Shown piece by piece: positions 21,610 to 32,370 of a stretch of DNA of 64,000 nt. The first letter of the stretch is position 1; each line of letters begins with the position of its first letter. Source of the stretch: Paraspadella gotoi (Eukaryota > Chaetognatha); the NCBI GenBank assembly GCA_051294375.1, contig CM119268.1, positions 8,976,733 through 9,040,732 on the forward strand, in the 5' to 3' direction. The notes under the pieces were generated by a model. That model was not told the DNA's origin. It saw nothing but the letters and a program-made list of their open reading frames with translations, and did no database searches. A program made the position numbers and the translations under genes.

Positions 21610-21694
21610 TTCCGGTCGCAAAATGGCGCGGATTGGCAGTCGGGACACGTGACCGGCGGGGACGGCGAGGAGCCTGACCAATCTTGGCGCGCGG
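21610..21694. promoter_or_regulatory. promoter-like factor-site cluster, E2 copy
   Basis: TTCCGG (21610), AAAATGGCG (21620), ATTGG (21632), CACGTG (21646), CCAAT (21678) and TTGGCGCGCGGG (E2F-like, 21684). Same order and spacing as in E1. It lies in intron 3 of the IgSF gene. It could drive an internal or divergent transcript; no first exon is obvious. Confidence 0.42.
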
Positions 21695-22263
21695 GAGAAA
21701 AGAAGGGAAGCGATGGGCGGACAAAAGAACAGTCGAATTTTCAAAGAGGGGTGTGCAAATTGAAGCCATAGTAAGGTGGACAGCATAAAATTTTCATACA
21801 GCCTCGCTACCCAACTGTAACGACTTTGTGTGTCGCTTTTCCGAGTAAACTTTGATTTTTTTGAATTCGAAATTAAAAACGGAACTCATAACGAACGGAC
21901 GAACCGGGGAACGTACGAACGACGAAAACATTAAGGAACGGTGGAACGGACAGACGGACTGACTGACAGACTGACGAAAGGTCGGACGGACGAGATTTAC
22001 CGAGGACGTCGTCGCAGTTCCAGCATCGGCGCCTCGCTTCCGCGAAAATATCGGGCACGCCCCTCTGTCCGACCGAGAGGGCGTGACGGAGAAGACAGCG
22101 AAGAAACCATCTGGGAATCGATCCGAGAAACTTCCTTTATGACTTTCCAAATTAGGAAGTTAGACGCTGACCGCTCAGCTCTCTTTCCATTTTTTTTTTG
22201 GTATTCCTATTTTCCCATTTTTTTCTCTCTCTTTCCTTCTTTTATCATCCTTTTATTTTATAT

Positions 22264-22367
<104 letters not shown>

Positions 22368-22458
22368 GCCTTCTCCCCTCCACCAATGTGCAGAGATACA
22401 CGTATTTCCAATGATGCGTCTTTTTAAACGCGTTTTGTTCTTTGAGCGATTTTGGCAG

Positions 22459-22543
22459 ACTGCCCGTGCTGTATTGCTGCAACGGCACCCAGTGTCGAGT
22501 CGGAAAGTTCTGCGTCTTATCTAGAAACGAAAAAAAAACATGA
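22459..22543 (+). CDS. candidate cysteine-rich terminal exon (orphan)
   Basis: After a pyrimidine-rich stretch and the acceptor ttttggcag, a short frame with strongly GC-ending codons reads LPVLYCCNGTQCRVGKFC and continues VLSRNEKKT to a TGA. Four cysteines sit in 13 residues. The first base completes a codon, so it is phase-compatible with exon 3 (AG|A). It could be an alternative last exon giving a soluble form of the IgSF protein, the end of another gene, or a chance frame. No family recognised. No clear poly(A) signal close by. Confidence 0.4.
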
Positions 22544-22736
22544 AAAAATACTAATGTTTAAAGACTCAGAGTTTGTTTTGTTCCAATATCAACTGCAATC
22601 AACGAAGCACATAAAATAGAAAACATCTTTAGAAACAGCGATTGTTAAAAAACATTGCAACAAAATTACAGTAGGTTCATCAGGTTCATTCAATAGTTAA
22701 CAGTTCAACAGTTCAACATTTAAGAGCTTCTAAAAG

Positions 22737-22889
22737 TTATTTGTCACCCTTGTAGAAGGTGATGTCGACGAGCTGCTTGGACCCTCCGAGCAGCACCCAC
22801 GCGTGGGCGATGGAGCGAGAACCGCGGTCTAAAAAGCCGTAGACTTGATCGCAAGGGATTCGGAGGATGTCGAAGCAAAGCTTCTCCAC
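22737..22889 (-). CDS. last exon of an unidentified minus-strand gene
   Basis: The minus strand has 50 codons with clear GC3 bias ending in TAA: VEKLCFDILRIPCDQVYGFL, then DRGSRSIAHAWVLLGGSKQ and LVDITFYKGDK. An acceptor (ctccgttcaaaaaag) precedes it. Sequence composition is that of a globular protein C-terminus, quite unlike the repeat-derived frames around it. I do not recognise the family. It is antisense to, and inside intron 3 of, the IgSF gene if the assembly is right. Upstream exons would lie at higher coordinates; one candidate is 29434-29604, but the phases do not join directly. Confidence 0.55.
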   Translation of the reverse strand: MEKLCFDILRIPCDQVYGFLDRGSRSIAHAWVLLGGSKQLVDITFYKGDK

Positions 22890-23627
22890 CTTTTTTGAAC
22901 GGAGAGAATGGAATATTTGCGGAATTGTAATAAGATATTGTACAAACATGTTGAATTGTACAATATATATATCATGATTAAGACAATTTGGCCGTCATGA
23001 TGCGGTTACTGTCTCGTATAGTCGCTGTCAGTTTCAGAAGGCGGTTTTAATCGTTTTACCACAACGTTTTACGTATCAGACCTAGCCAGGTCATAGCCTT
23101 AGATTAAGACTGAACCAGGGCATCGATTTTTTGATACGTCTCTTTTGCATTAAAAAAAAATCTAAAAAAAAAAACTAGAAGACATTCGAGAAAAAAAGGG
23201 CAAAACCGGAAAAAAAACCAACAAAAGAAATGGGAGAAAAAAAAGATTTGAAGAAAAACGAATAAAATGTTGATCTTCACGCCTCGCTGACAAAATAGCA
23301 TTGTTCGTGAGTCCGTGAGCCTGTGTTCTGCACAAAACCGACGCAGATAGAGTGCTGGTAAAAAACGTTTGAAGTGTTAGAAATGATATAAAAGGGTGTT
23401 TTTGGAGTCTGATAAAGGGTTTAAAAATGTTGAAGTGAAATAGGATTTAGGAATGAACCAAAGAGAAGAGCGAGATATTTCGTAGTGGAAAAATACAGGT
23501 ATTTTTTCTCAGAAGTCACCGATTTCTCTTTATATATTTCAACATTTTTGTCAACCTCCCTGCTTTCCATGCTCCTCCTCCTTTGACAAACCCTGACGGT
23601 CTGACATTCCTAATAATTCTGCCTTCT

Positions 23628-23700
23628 CGCTCTCTCTCTCTCTCTCTTCTCGCTCTCTCATCTCTCTCTCTCTCTCATCTCTCTCTCTTCTCTCTCCCTC
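23628..23700 (+). repeat. CT-rich microsatellite
   Basis: Interrupted CT tract. Confidence 0.85.
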
Positions 23701-23709
23701 TGATCTGAC

Positions 23710-26700
23710 GAACGAATGAAACGGACGCAAGCTCCGATCTCTCTGATTTTTTTCCTCAAATTTTTGGACCTTTATGAAAAATCAGGAAGAAAAAATCAAC
23801 TCTTCGACCATAAAAATCCACGTCTCTGTTCCTGAAACAACATCTATCTAACTCTCTAAAACACTTCCCTTAAATCGCCTATATAATAAACAAATCGCTC
23901 TTCCCACATGGTTGAACAAAAAATACCTACATGTAAAGCCTGCCGGAAAAAACAATCTCACTGACTGGCCCGAGAAACTTAAGCCAATTAAAAAAACCTA
24001 AATTGGTCTCCAAAAACAAAGGACTTCTGGCTCACAAGGCCGAGAAACACACTGAAAAACATAAAAATTCTAAGATGCACCTGATCTAAATACAGAAGAT
24101 GAAAATTATTCATGACTGTGAAATAATACCCGGCCCTACCACGAATCTCGTCCTAATCTTAAAAATTCAGAAGCAACTTCCCGCGTAGGAAGAAAAAACA
24201 GCCTTTTGCCTACGCCCTTTTTGAGGCAATTCCTGGCATTACTGAAATTGACGAAAATGGTTTTTTGCAAAAAAAATCAAGTCTCCAAAGAAAAGGATAA
24301 CACAATCTACTAACAGAGGCAAAATCACCCATGACTTTCGCAAAACTGTCGTCGTCTCAACCACTTCCAGACGAGATTAGAAAATACCCGTCCCGCTGTG
24401 CTAGCTTAGGTCGACGAAGCCCTGTTTCACGGCTCTGCCTCTTTTGCATGAGATTAAACATCAAACGCGGGGATCTGCATCTACTTTGCAAAAACCAGAT
24501 AAAGATTTTCCAACTCTCTGTTTAAAACACTACAATTGGCATCACAACAAATATTTTTCACTCCTAAGCTCGCAACCACAGAACATACGTCCCCTCCCAC
24601 TTCAATTTTAATCAAAGGCTGTTGAACCAGATTACTCTGCAAGAAGACATCCGAGTCTGCATGATTAACAAGGTTATACTCCAAGTTTATCAGAAGGCAT
24701 ACATCCAGCCCGTTTTCCGATCTGGCAAACCAAGTGGAATTGTAAAAGTGGACTTATATCCTTGAAACAGCAACAAGAAATTCTAGAGACAAAATCACAT
24801 GTGTTACAAAAGTCCACCAGTGACGATGTACTTTACAGAAAAAGATCCTTCAATGTTATAATGTGCCAGAAATATGCGTCATAGGCTCAAAAAATGCCCT
24901 CATGAAATTTCAAATATGTTACGTTGCGCTAGTGAGCACTCGCACAATAACCTGTGACAAAAGACTATTGAAGATACCCATTGTAACTTTAGTTGGGACC
25001 GCCATGCTGCCCAATTTCAAAAATCTTTGCCCACTCCTTTTGAGAAGCCCCGTCGTCAGCAAAGTACTATCTATCTAATACTCACATGCCCCGAGTTCAG
25101 CCAGAAGTCTTCCCTATTCCAGCTTGTTGTACAAAATAATGTTGCCGAAAACACTGAACAAAAGACTTCACATTAATGACATCCAAGACATCTGGTCCAC
25201 TTGCGTATCCTTTAGTCCATTAATGATATGGGAGTGGGAGAGCAAGTTATACTAAAAGAAAATATTTTGCTTCAGTAAAAAGGTCAATAGCATAAATTAA
25301 AGAAAATCGATCAGCATACTGAAAAACTTTAAGCAAAGGAGAATTAGCAAAATGCTGTGACTTCTTCGCAACCAATTCCAAAAGCAAAACGAATTCTCTA
25401 AATTAACGACAAATTCTCAACAATACTGCACGATAACGTTATGAAAAATTCTACTGTGCCACCAAGAGGTTATAGTATGATGGGCCATTGGATGGAGTAT
25501 TACTCAATCACAAAACTAATCCTTCAATGCCAAAAAGAAAAAGATGCCGTCTTCTAAGTTCAGAAAATGATAAGAAGGTTACAGCTAATGCCCCACGAAC
25601 AGGAACAGGTCGACCACCATAAGCATGATACAAGCCTACGTCAAATTTACCACTTGCAATTTTAACATCTTAAATACAAAATGAGACCAATCACTACTTA
25701 TCGAGCTCCTACAATTTTATTGGAAAAATCTTAAAAGAGTATATTGATTTATTTTCTTGCTATGCAATGATAAAATGTTGTTTTCAAAAGCCTTTTTGCA
25801 TTAAAAAACTACTAACATTTTCATTTAAATCATCTCTTATCGTTCTGCAGGCGTGTGTATATAATCGCCTCTCCAGACCATCTCCCTGTTGCAGGAAATA
25901 AAATTTCCAAACCAACAAATGAAAGCTTAATATTGAAATATTATTGAAAGATAAAGAAAAAGTTAATACTTGGCACTCTATATAATCATTCCTAATGAAA
26001 ACTTAAATGAAGCTTCTTTATAACTTTATAAACTTATTCTGAATTAAAACGGAAAATGTTGTTCACCTGTAGCACATTTCATACGTGATCTCAATTCATC
26101 CCATACAGAGCTTAGGAGGCAGATTTGATTTTACCAGGGAGAACAACCTAAACCATTTTTATCCAAATTTTTGTCTAACCTGCTTAAATAAACAACTTTC
26201 CAACCTACATATATAGTGTCTGGGGGCGACGGCGGCGGCGGCGTTACGGTAACAAACGTTTTAGAATATAGCTCTCACTTTAAATAAGGTTTTAGACAAA
26301 TCTCTTGTGCACTGTTCTTGAAGATGTTGCGGTAGCGACCATTACCTATATTGATCACCACACAAGTTCCCACACCAATAAAGGTTAACATATATTTATG
26401 TAAATAAAACAACAAACTTGGTCAGATTCCGAAAAAACAGCTTGATAACAACTAATAAACTTTCAACAGAAATCTCTCTACAAAAGATCAATTGGATTAA
26501 CCCATACGGAACTTACCCATATCTAAATAATGCATACCAAACATAATCAAAACAAAAACAGTAAAGTCTATAATAATATCGTCACAACACCAGATTTAAA
26601 AATTTAATCAAAAGACAAAGTTACCTTGGAAGAAAATTTTGAGATCCCAACTAAACCTCGTTTTTTTCCAAATCCACTCTTTGGAAAGGAGAACTTCAAT

Positions 26701-27180
26701 TTTCTATAGTGTCGTAAATTCGATATATAAATTAAACGACCTTTTAAGGTGGATCACTACCTAAAAAAAAAGCAAAATGGATCCTTACGCAAGAGATTGC
26801 GACAAAAAAGCTGGAAACTTATTAATGAAATAAACCAACCTCAAAGAAAGATCTCCACCTGAAGCTATGCTTAAAAGGCCTGGGACGCGTACTTCAAGCA
26901 GTAGAACAAGGGCAATTTGGAAAATTTCTATTGCTTGCCGAAAATTTTTGAAATCCATAATGCGCAAAACTCCATCCCTCCAGTGAAAGACGAGTGTCCG
27001 CGGGTCTTAAATGTGGAAGAGATAAAACACGTGAATGATCAAACTATTCTCTTCCAACCGGGTTAGAAGAAATGTTTTTGATGAGCCAGAATTTGAGATG
27101 ACTTTATTAAAGACACATTAAAGCCCACTAAAATATTTCAGAGACTATTAAAAATCTTGAAAACAAGGAATCGGCACACG
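23710..27180. other. AT-rich region, no intact gene seen
   Basis: About 3.5 kb of AT-rich sequence with only short frames on either strand. It may include the decayed 5' part of the LINE whose reverse transcriptase starts near 27.2 kb, but I cannot show endonuclease motifs. A short CGG run (26229-26244) is the only simple repeat. Confidence 0.5.
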
Positions 27181-27184
27181 GACA

Positions 27185-27900
27185 TATGGAATTACTCACA
27201 ACATGTTAAAAATTTTTCCTTCAATACAATTAAAATCCTTTTCATCCATATTGTGTGCTCTTGCCTTCAAGTGGCTACTCCCCGATACTTGGAAAGTGCC
27301 AATATCCGCTGTAATTCCTAGCAGGGCCGTAAAAGATTTCAACCAATCCTACGCCAAATTACAGACCAATTACTGCCGCCTTTCTGTGCCCCGGCGTAAG
27401 CTCGTTGAAAGACTTTCTTACCAGGTTAATTATGATGCTTAACATAAAACAAAGACGCGAAGTTACAATCAGCGTTTTTAAAAAAGGAAATCCTCGCACT
27501 GAAAACATACTTTCGTCTCGCTTGAATGAGTGCGCATTATTGGTTTCAAAAATTAGATGGAACAATCCTTGTTACACGCTAGACTATGCAACTTTTTGAC
27601 AACATTTGGCATACAAGTTCATATTACAAATTAATCAATAATTAAACTACCATATGGCCATGGTTAAAAATATTTGCTCAATTTTGACAAATAGAAATAT
27701 TTCGTGTTGTTTTCACGAGGAGGAAAGTTTCTGATTTGATTGCACATTTCTGTTGTTGCTCACCAACAAGGACAGTCCTAAGTCCAAAACTATTTGCGCG
27801 CTTTCTATATAGAGGGCTCTCGCCTATCATAAACCACTTGCTATACAAAATGATGTATTCATGGCCCACCAACCACTAACAATCACCTAAGACACAAGGT
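27185..27900 (+). mobile_element. decayed LINE-type (non-LTR) reverse transcriptase
   Basis: The plus strand, over several frames, keeps the order of LINE reverse-transcriptase motifs: LLPDTWKVPISAVIP (typical PdiWK..vviPI), TNYCRLSVPRRKLVERL (nYRPISLl...KllErl), VFKKGNPRTEN (FrkgrsTed), LDYATF followed by FDNIWHTSSYYKLI (lD..kAFD.vwh..Ll.kL), AHQQGQS then SPKLF (PQGs.lSP.LF), and LAIQNDVFMA where YADD should be. Stops, frameshifts and loss of the catalytic DD show it is dead. It lies in the same orientation as the IgSF gene, inside its intron 3. Clade not determined. Confidence 0.72.
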
Positions 27901-29215
27901 CATTAGCATAATGCCCCCACAATATCGCGCATAGACCTCTTCTGCCTGGGTCATGTCTCGACGAACTTAGATGCCAGCGTGCTACGATCTCTACAAGCAC
28001 CCTTCATCGCTCTTGGAAGAATGGCATGCCAACACGTGGTTTTTTAGCGACTATGCCCAGCAAAATACTAATGTATCCCTTATTACAAGATGTCCTTCTT
28101 TTAAAAAACTATGATGTTAAAACTTTTTTTTATTCATGAGGAGAATCCCTGTTTGTGGACACAGTAATTATCATTTCTAGCGTGTACAATTGACCCAGAA
28201 ACTTACATGGACACCCATATTAATACTCTATTTTTTAAAGCAAAGTCTCGAAAATAATTAGCAATTATATTAGAATTCTCGTTATATACAGGAGATAAAT
28301 TTAAATTAGTTTCATCAAACTATTTCATCACTAGTCGAAGTTCATTGTTTTTATATTCATCAACCATGTTTTATCTGCGGTTCTTATACTGGGAATTGAT
28401 AAATTTGAAAATTACAAATCTCACGGGAGCACCAATTTGAACAATAAGCAATGCGAGTCTCTTTTGAGTCAAACCGTAAGACGAACGTACTATGGCCGGT
28501 CCACGACAGCCAGGAGTTTTCTTCATGGCGTGGCCATCCCTTATCCGCGGTATTCCAACTCCCCCCTAACAGCTGGTGCTCAACCACTCAAACTCGATGT
28601 AAACAGAACCCGCTCATCAGGATCATTCATCAACGAAATATTTTGGGCCTTCGGATGTTGATCAAGGGCAAGCATGAAAACTCATCCCCACTCTACTGGG
28701 AATACGTTAAAAAAAAATATATCTCGAATGACAATTAAAACCGAATTATTATATAAAAAAAGAAACTCAAAAAAACCTGCAATTATTTGATGAGTAATTA
28801 TATTTCGCAACTAAGTAAAACCATTGCGATTTAGATGTTTTACTTTTTCTGTTTGTCTACCCCACCTCCAGATTGCTATTCCCCACCCCCAAATAGATTA
28901 GGAAAAACGGCGCTTACTTTCTGTTGGGTTGGAATATCGGGGCTTTGTTTATCCTATCCAACACAAAAGAAAAAAAAATGTCTGCTTAATATTGATTGAG
29001 TTAGGAAAAAGAAGGCCCATGCTATTGTCCACTTTAAGAGAATATTAGGAAAAAATTGAAAATTCAGTTTTCATACCATGAAACCTCCAAAAAAAAACTA
29101 TTAAATACTTTACAAAACAGAAGATAAGGTTAGCTTTTTTAGGCTGTGTTGTAAAACAAGCTTTTAACCCCAAGCCCTTAAACAGGCTCGGCCACTTATT
29201 TTGTTTTTTCAATTC
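27901..29215. other. AT-rich, probably 3' part of the LINE then unique intron
   Basis: No clear frame. 28437-28740 has two overlapping short frames that might be LINE remains. Nothing else seen up to the CT-rich run at 29225. Confidence 0.4.
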
Positions 29216-29433
29216 AAAAATTCAATTCTCTCTTTCTCTCTCTCTCTCCTCTTTCGTTCTACCCCTTTCACATTTTCGGGGAGAGCCATTATCCTCGGTC
29301 TCCCTTCCTCTCTTCTCTCATTCTCACGAATCGGACTTTGATGGATTAGCTGACTCCGCCCTCCTCCGCCAAAGTAGCAAATCCCCTCCTTCCCACCTCC
29401 CCCCCCAAAATTTCATCCTCCCCCCCCCTTTAC

Positions 29434-29604
29434 CAAGTTTCTTGTCTCTCGTAATCGTCGTCCCTGATTGAGTAGCGATCCGATCTTCGGGTTTGTGGTG
29501 AGCCAAACCCAGACACCGAAAATCCTCCACGTGGTTGCTTAGCAAAGCGTCGCAATACGGCGCCTCTTCCACGTCCGCGTGCGAATCCGCGCTCGTGACG
29601 GAAA
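29434..29604 (-). CDS. candidate internal exon of a minus-strand gene
   Basis: The minus strand has a 171-nt open segment between an acceptor (ctttcccatcgcccag) and a donor CTTG|GTAAAGG. It reads SVTSADSHADVEEAPYCDAL, then LSNHVEDFRCLGLAHHKPED and RIATQSGTTITRDKKL. Mixed hydrophilic composition and lack of repeats look like real protein. No in-frame ATG, so it would be internal. It starts with 2 nt of a codon and ends with 1 nt. The product is not recognised. It might belong with 22737-22889, with missing exons between. The opposite strand AAGATGGCGCTGG (29618-29630) is YY1-like, so a promoter reading is possible instead. Confidence 0.4.
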
Positions 29605-29739
29605 CTGGGCGATGGGAAAGATGGCGCTGGTTTTAAGTAGTTCATACTCAGGTTTGATTCAAGTTGAGAAAGTTTGTGGGTATGTATGTAAGCGGTGGGA
29701 GTTTAATAATAATAAACTTGGGGAACAGAAACGAGAAGA

Positions 29740-29945
29740 NNNNNNNNNNNNNNNNNNNNNNNNNNNNNNNNNNNNNNNNNNNNNNNNNNNNNNNNNNNNN
29801 NNNNNNNNNNNNNNNNNNNNNNNNNNNNNNNNNNNNNNNNNNNNNNNNNNNNNNNNNNNNNNNNNNNNNNNNNNNNNNNNNNNNNNNNNNNNNNNNNNNN
29901 NNNNNNNNNNNNNNNNNNNNNNNNNNNNNNNNNNNNNNNNNNNNN
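29740..29945. other. assembly gap, 206 N
   Basis: Run of N; flanked on the right by GA-rich sequence. Confidence 0.99.
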
Positions 29946-30103
29946 GACTCAGAGAGAATGCCAAAAAAATGAGAGTGAGGGAGAGAGAGAGCGAGGCCTC
30001 GAAAAGAAAATGACCAGAAACCGGTGTGACGTATGAGAGAGAAACGGACCCGGACTTTGGTTCGATTGGTTCGCGTTGGTGTCGCCTCTGACCTGAAAAA
30101 AAA

Positions 30104-30379
30104 ATGGGGTCAAAGTTGACAACTTCGGAGTTGGACGAAGGGAAAGGCGAGGAAGAAAAAAAAAGGAGGCAGCGAAGCCGAGAATTTCCATCAACGCTTC
30201 CAAACTTCTTCCCGCGCTTTTCCCCCGAATCCCCGAATCCTCAAATCTACGGTTTCGGTCAAGATTTGGTATGGACGCCGCCCACGCCACTCATGCCGCC
30301 GCCGCGCCGCCGCCGCCGCCGCCGCGTAAACGGAATCAAGACTCGGATATCAACAAAAGGAAATGCTATGAAAGGTTGA
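30104..30379 (+). CDS. candidate small ORF or first exon, Pro/Arg-rich
   Basis: ATG-to-stop frame of 91 codons: MGSKLTTSELDEGKGEEEKK, a basic stretch, then FPRFSPESPNPQIYGFGQDL and a run of Arg from a CCG/CGC repeat. In another frame an ATG at 30271 gives MDAAHATHAAAAPPPPPP followed by RKRNQDSDINKRKCYERL. Only one could be real. A CCAAT box in inverted form (gattgg, 30063-30068) lies upstream. No homology recognised; could be a first coding exon of a gene continuing through the gaps, or chance in GC-rich DNA. Confidence 0.25.
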   Translation: MGSKLTTSELDEGKGEEEKKRRQRSREFPSTLPNFFPRFSPESPNPQIYGFGQDLVWTPPTPLMPPPRRRRRRRVNGIKTRISTKGNAMKG

Positions 30380-30641
30380 CGAGAACCAGCACGACGACAG
30401 AAGCCATCGTTGCCAACTAAGACGGACCGGCATTACAGACTGGAATCTCGTACGATGTTTGACTTCGATTGTTGCCTTCATCGTTGTCCTTTTCCAAGTT
30501 TTTAAGATTACAAAATATGTCGTTGTTGATGACAAATATATAAACACTGACAGGAGGAATAGTTTTAACGCGTCGTTTTTTCATCGCGAGACAAACCGAC
30601 GACCACGCCCACCTGCGTCGACGAAACGTTGCCGTCTTTGA

Positions 30642-30688
30642 TCCGCGCTGCGTCGTCGGCGTCGGCGTCGGCGTCAGCGTCAGCGTCA

Positions 30689-30720
<32 letters not shown>

Positions 30721-30725
30721 TCCGA
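30642..30725 (+). repeat. (GCGTCG)n hexanucleotide minisatellite
   Basis: About 12 hexamer units, mixing GTCGGC and GTCAGC. It translates to Asp-Ala repeats on the minus strand, but no gene context supports translation. Confidence 0.95.
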
Positions 30726-30856
30726 CGCAGCAGCGCAGTAACTGAAGCCTCGGTGTCGACGATTCCGACGCAATGCCGCCACGCCCATCGTCGCTACCGG
30801 CGTCGTTCCGCGCCATTCTTCGGGATTGAAAACAGAAGCGACGGAAAATAATTTTC

Positions 30857-31099
30857 NNNNNNNNNNNNNNNNNNNNNNNNNNNNNNNNNNNNNNNNNNNN
30901 NNNNNNNNNNNNNNNNNNNNNNNNNNNNNNNNNNNNNNNNNNNNNNNNNNNNNNNNNNNNNNNNNNNNNNNNNNNNNNNNNNNNNNNNNNNNNNNNNNNN
31001 NNNNNNNNNNNNNNNNNNNNNNNNNNNNNNNNNNNNNNNNNNNNNNNNNNNNNNNNNNNNNNNNNNNNNNNNNNNNNNNNNNNNNNNNNNNNNNNNNNN
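30857..31099. other. assembly gap, 243 N, ending in (GA)n
   Basis: N run followed directly by GA repeat to 31133. Confidence 0.99.
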
Positions 31100-31135
<36 letters not shown>

Positions 31136-31338
31136 ACCGTTAATAAATAGAACCTGACGTAAACAACAGCCCTCCATTTTCTATTTCTTTTTTCATTGTG
31201 TTTCAGCTGAATCTGTATTTTATTTAATTTTTCAAAATAGTTTTTATTCATCCTATTCCTGGGATTATATTCATTGAATATGTACTAGAAAATGCTGAAA
31301 CTTAATTTTCAAGAAGAAACGTTAGAAAAAGTTTCTCG

Positions 31339-31502
31339 NNNNNNNNNNNNNNNNNNNNNNNNNNNNNNNNNNNNNNNNNNNNNNNNNNNNNNNNNNNNNN
31401 NNNNNNNNNNNNNNNNNNNNNNNNNNNNNNNNNNNNNNNNNNNNNNNNNNNNNNNNNNNNNNNNNNNNNNNNNNNNNNNNNNNNNNNNNNNNNNNNNNNN
31501 NN
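31339..31502. other. assembly gap, 164 N
   Basis: N run in AT-rich sequence. Confidence 0.99.
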
Positions 31503-31523
31503 TCAATAATATCTCACGTGATT

Positions 31524-31612
31524 GTAAATCACAACTTGTCAATTCACAACTTCAATCGCCGANNNNNNNNNNAATCACAACTTGTCAAGTCACAACTTCA
31601 ATCGGCGATCGT
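31524..31612 (+). repeat. duplicate 36-nt flanks around a 10-N gap
   Basis: aatcacaacttgtcaattca... before the N (31563-31572) is repeated, almost identically, after it. Fits an unmerged contig overlap. Confidence 0.85.
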
Positions 31613-31669
31613 CGGCGAATTCACTAAAACTGCCTTCACATTGTCTTTCCCGTCTCTGTCTCCTTTCGC

Positions 31670-31728
31670 CGCATCCGCCGCCGCCGCTGCCGCCGCCGCC
31701 TCCGCCGCCGCCGCCGCCAGCTTCCGCC
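31670..31728 (+). repeat. (GCC)n trinucleotide repeat
   Basis: Interrupted CCG/GCC run. Confidence 0.9.
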
Positions 31729-32061
31729 ACCACGCGCGAGAAAAAGGCGTGAGTTATGAGAAAATTCCGCGGGTAAACATCTGGAAAAAAAAAATGGGAG
31801 AATATTTCAGATTGTATTGGATTTGCAAGGGTTTTTTTTTTCTATCTTAGCTGCGGCCGCCTCGGCAGGTTGTTTATTGGGGTTCAGATGTCAAACTGGA
31901 GATTTTGAGGGAAGGGGGCAGAGGAAAGTGCGGGCCGGAAAAGTGGGTCATCTCACCTCATATCACCTCAAAGTCAGTAAGAGTAAAGTTGTATTGTTTT
32001 GGAAAAGGGAGATGCTTAAAATTTCGTGAGGTTATTATATGACAAAGGACTGGGGAAAAAA

Positions 32062-32155
32062 AGAAGATAAGAAAGAAGGAAGGAAGGAAGGAAGGAGAAA
32101 AGGAAGGAAGGAAGGAGGGAAGGAAGGAAGGAAGGAAGGAAGGAAGGAAAGTAGG
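32062..32155 (+). repeat. (AAGG)n microsatellite
   Basis: GGAA/AAGG tetranucleotide tract with a few interruptions. Confidence 0.95.
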
Positions 32156-32370
32156 AAGGATAAAAAGAAAGTTGGAAAGAGAAAAGGAAGAAAGAAAGAA
32201 CCAAGAGTGGTTGATCTGTGACGAGTTAAGTCCGTTTAAATATCTATAATCTATTTCTCAGTCGCTTTTCTACGAATATCGTTGATTCCGATTGAGAAAA
32301 AAAAAGGCAGAGACGTTCAAGACGTTTTAATCTGTCGCTGGAGCGATGACAAATCCGTAAATCTTGACGA

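Larger units (their letters stand above)
18931..21912 (+). repeat. direct repeat E2 (carries intact exons 2 and 3)
   Basis: Same orientation and content as 11116-14087, including CT tract, both exons, tRNA-like block and promoter-like cluster. It continues past the match into unique sequence (21913 on). Confidence 0.88.

Noticed and set aside
22459-22543. Resemblance of LPVLYCCNGTQC...SRN to the start of a collagen IV NC1 half-domain
   Set aside because: The spacing C-x5-C and the SRN are shared, but the residues between do not fit and the frame stops at once. Too short to name a family.
30565-30788. Asp-Ala repeat protein on the minus strand
   Set aside because: It is the translation of the (GCGTCG)n hexamer; no start, no exon signals, and a gap next to it.
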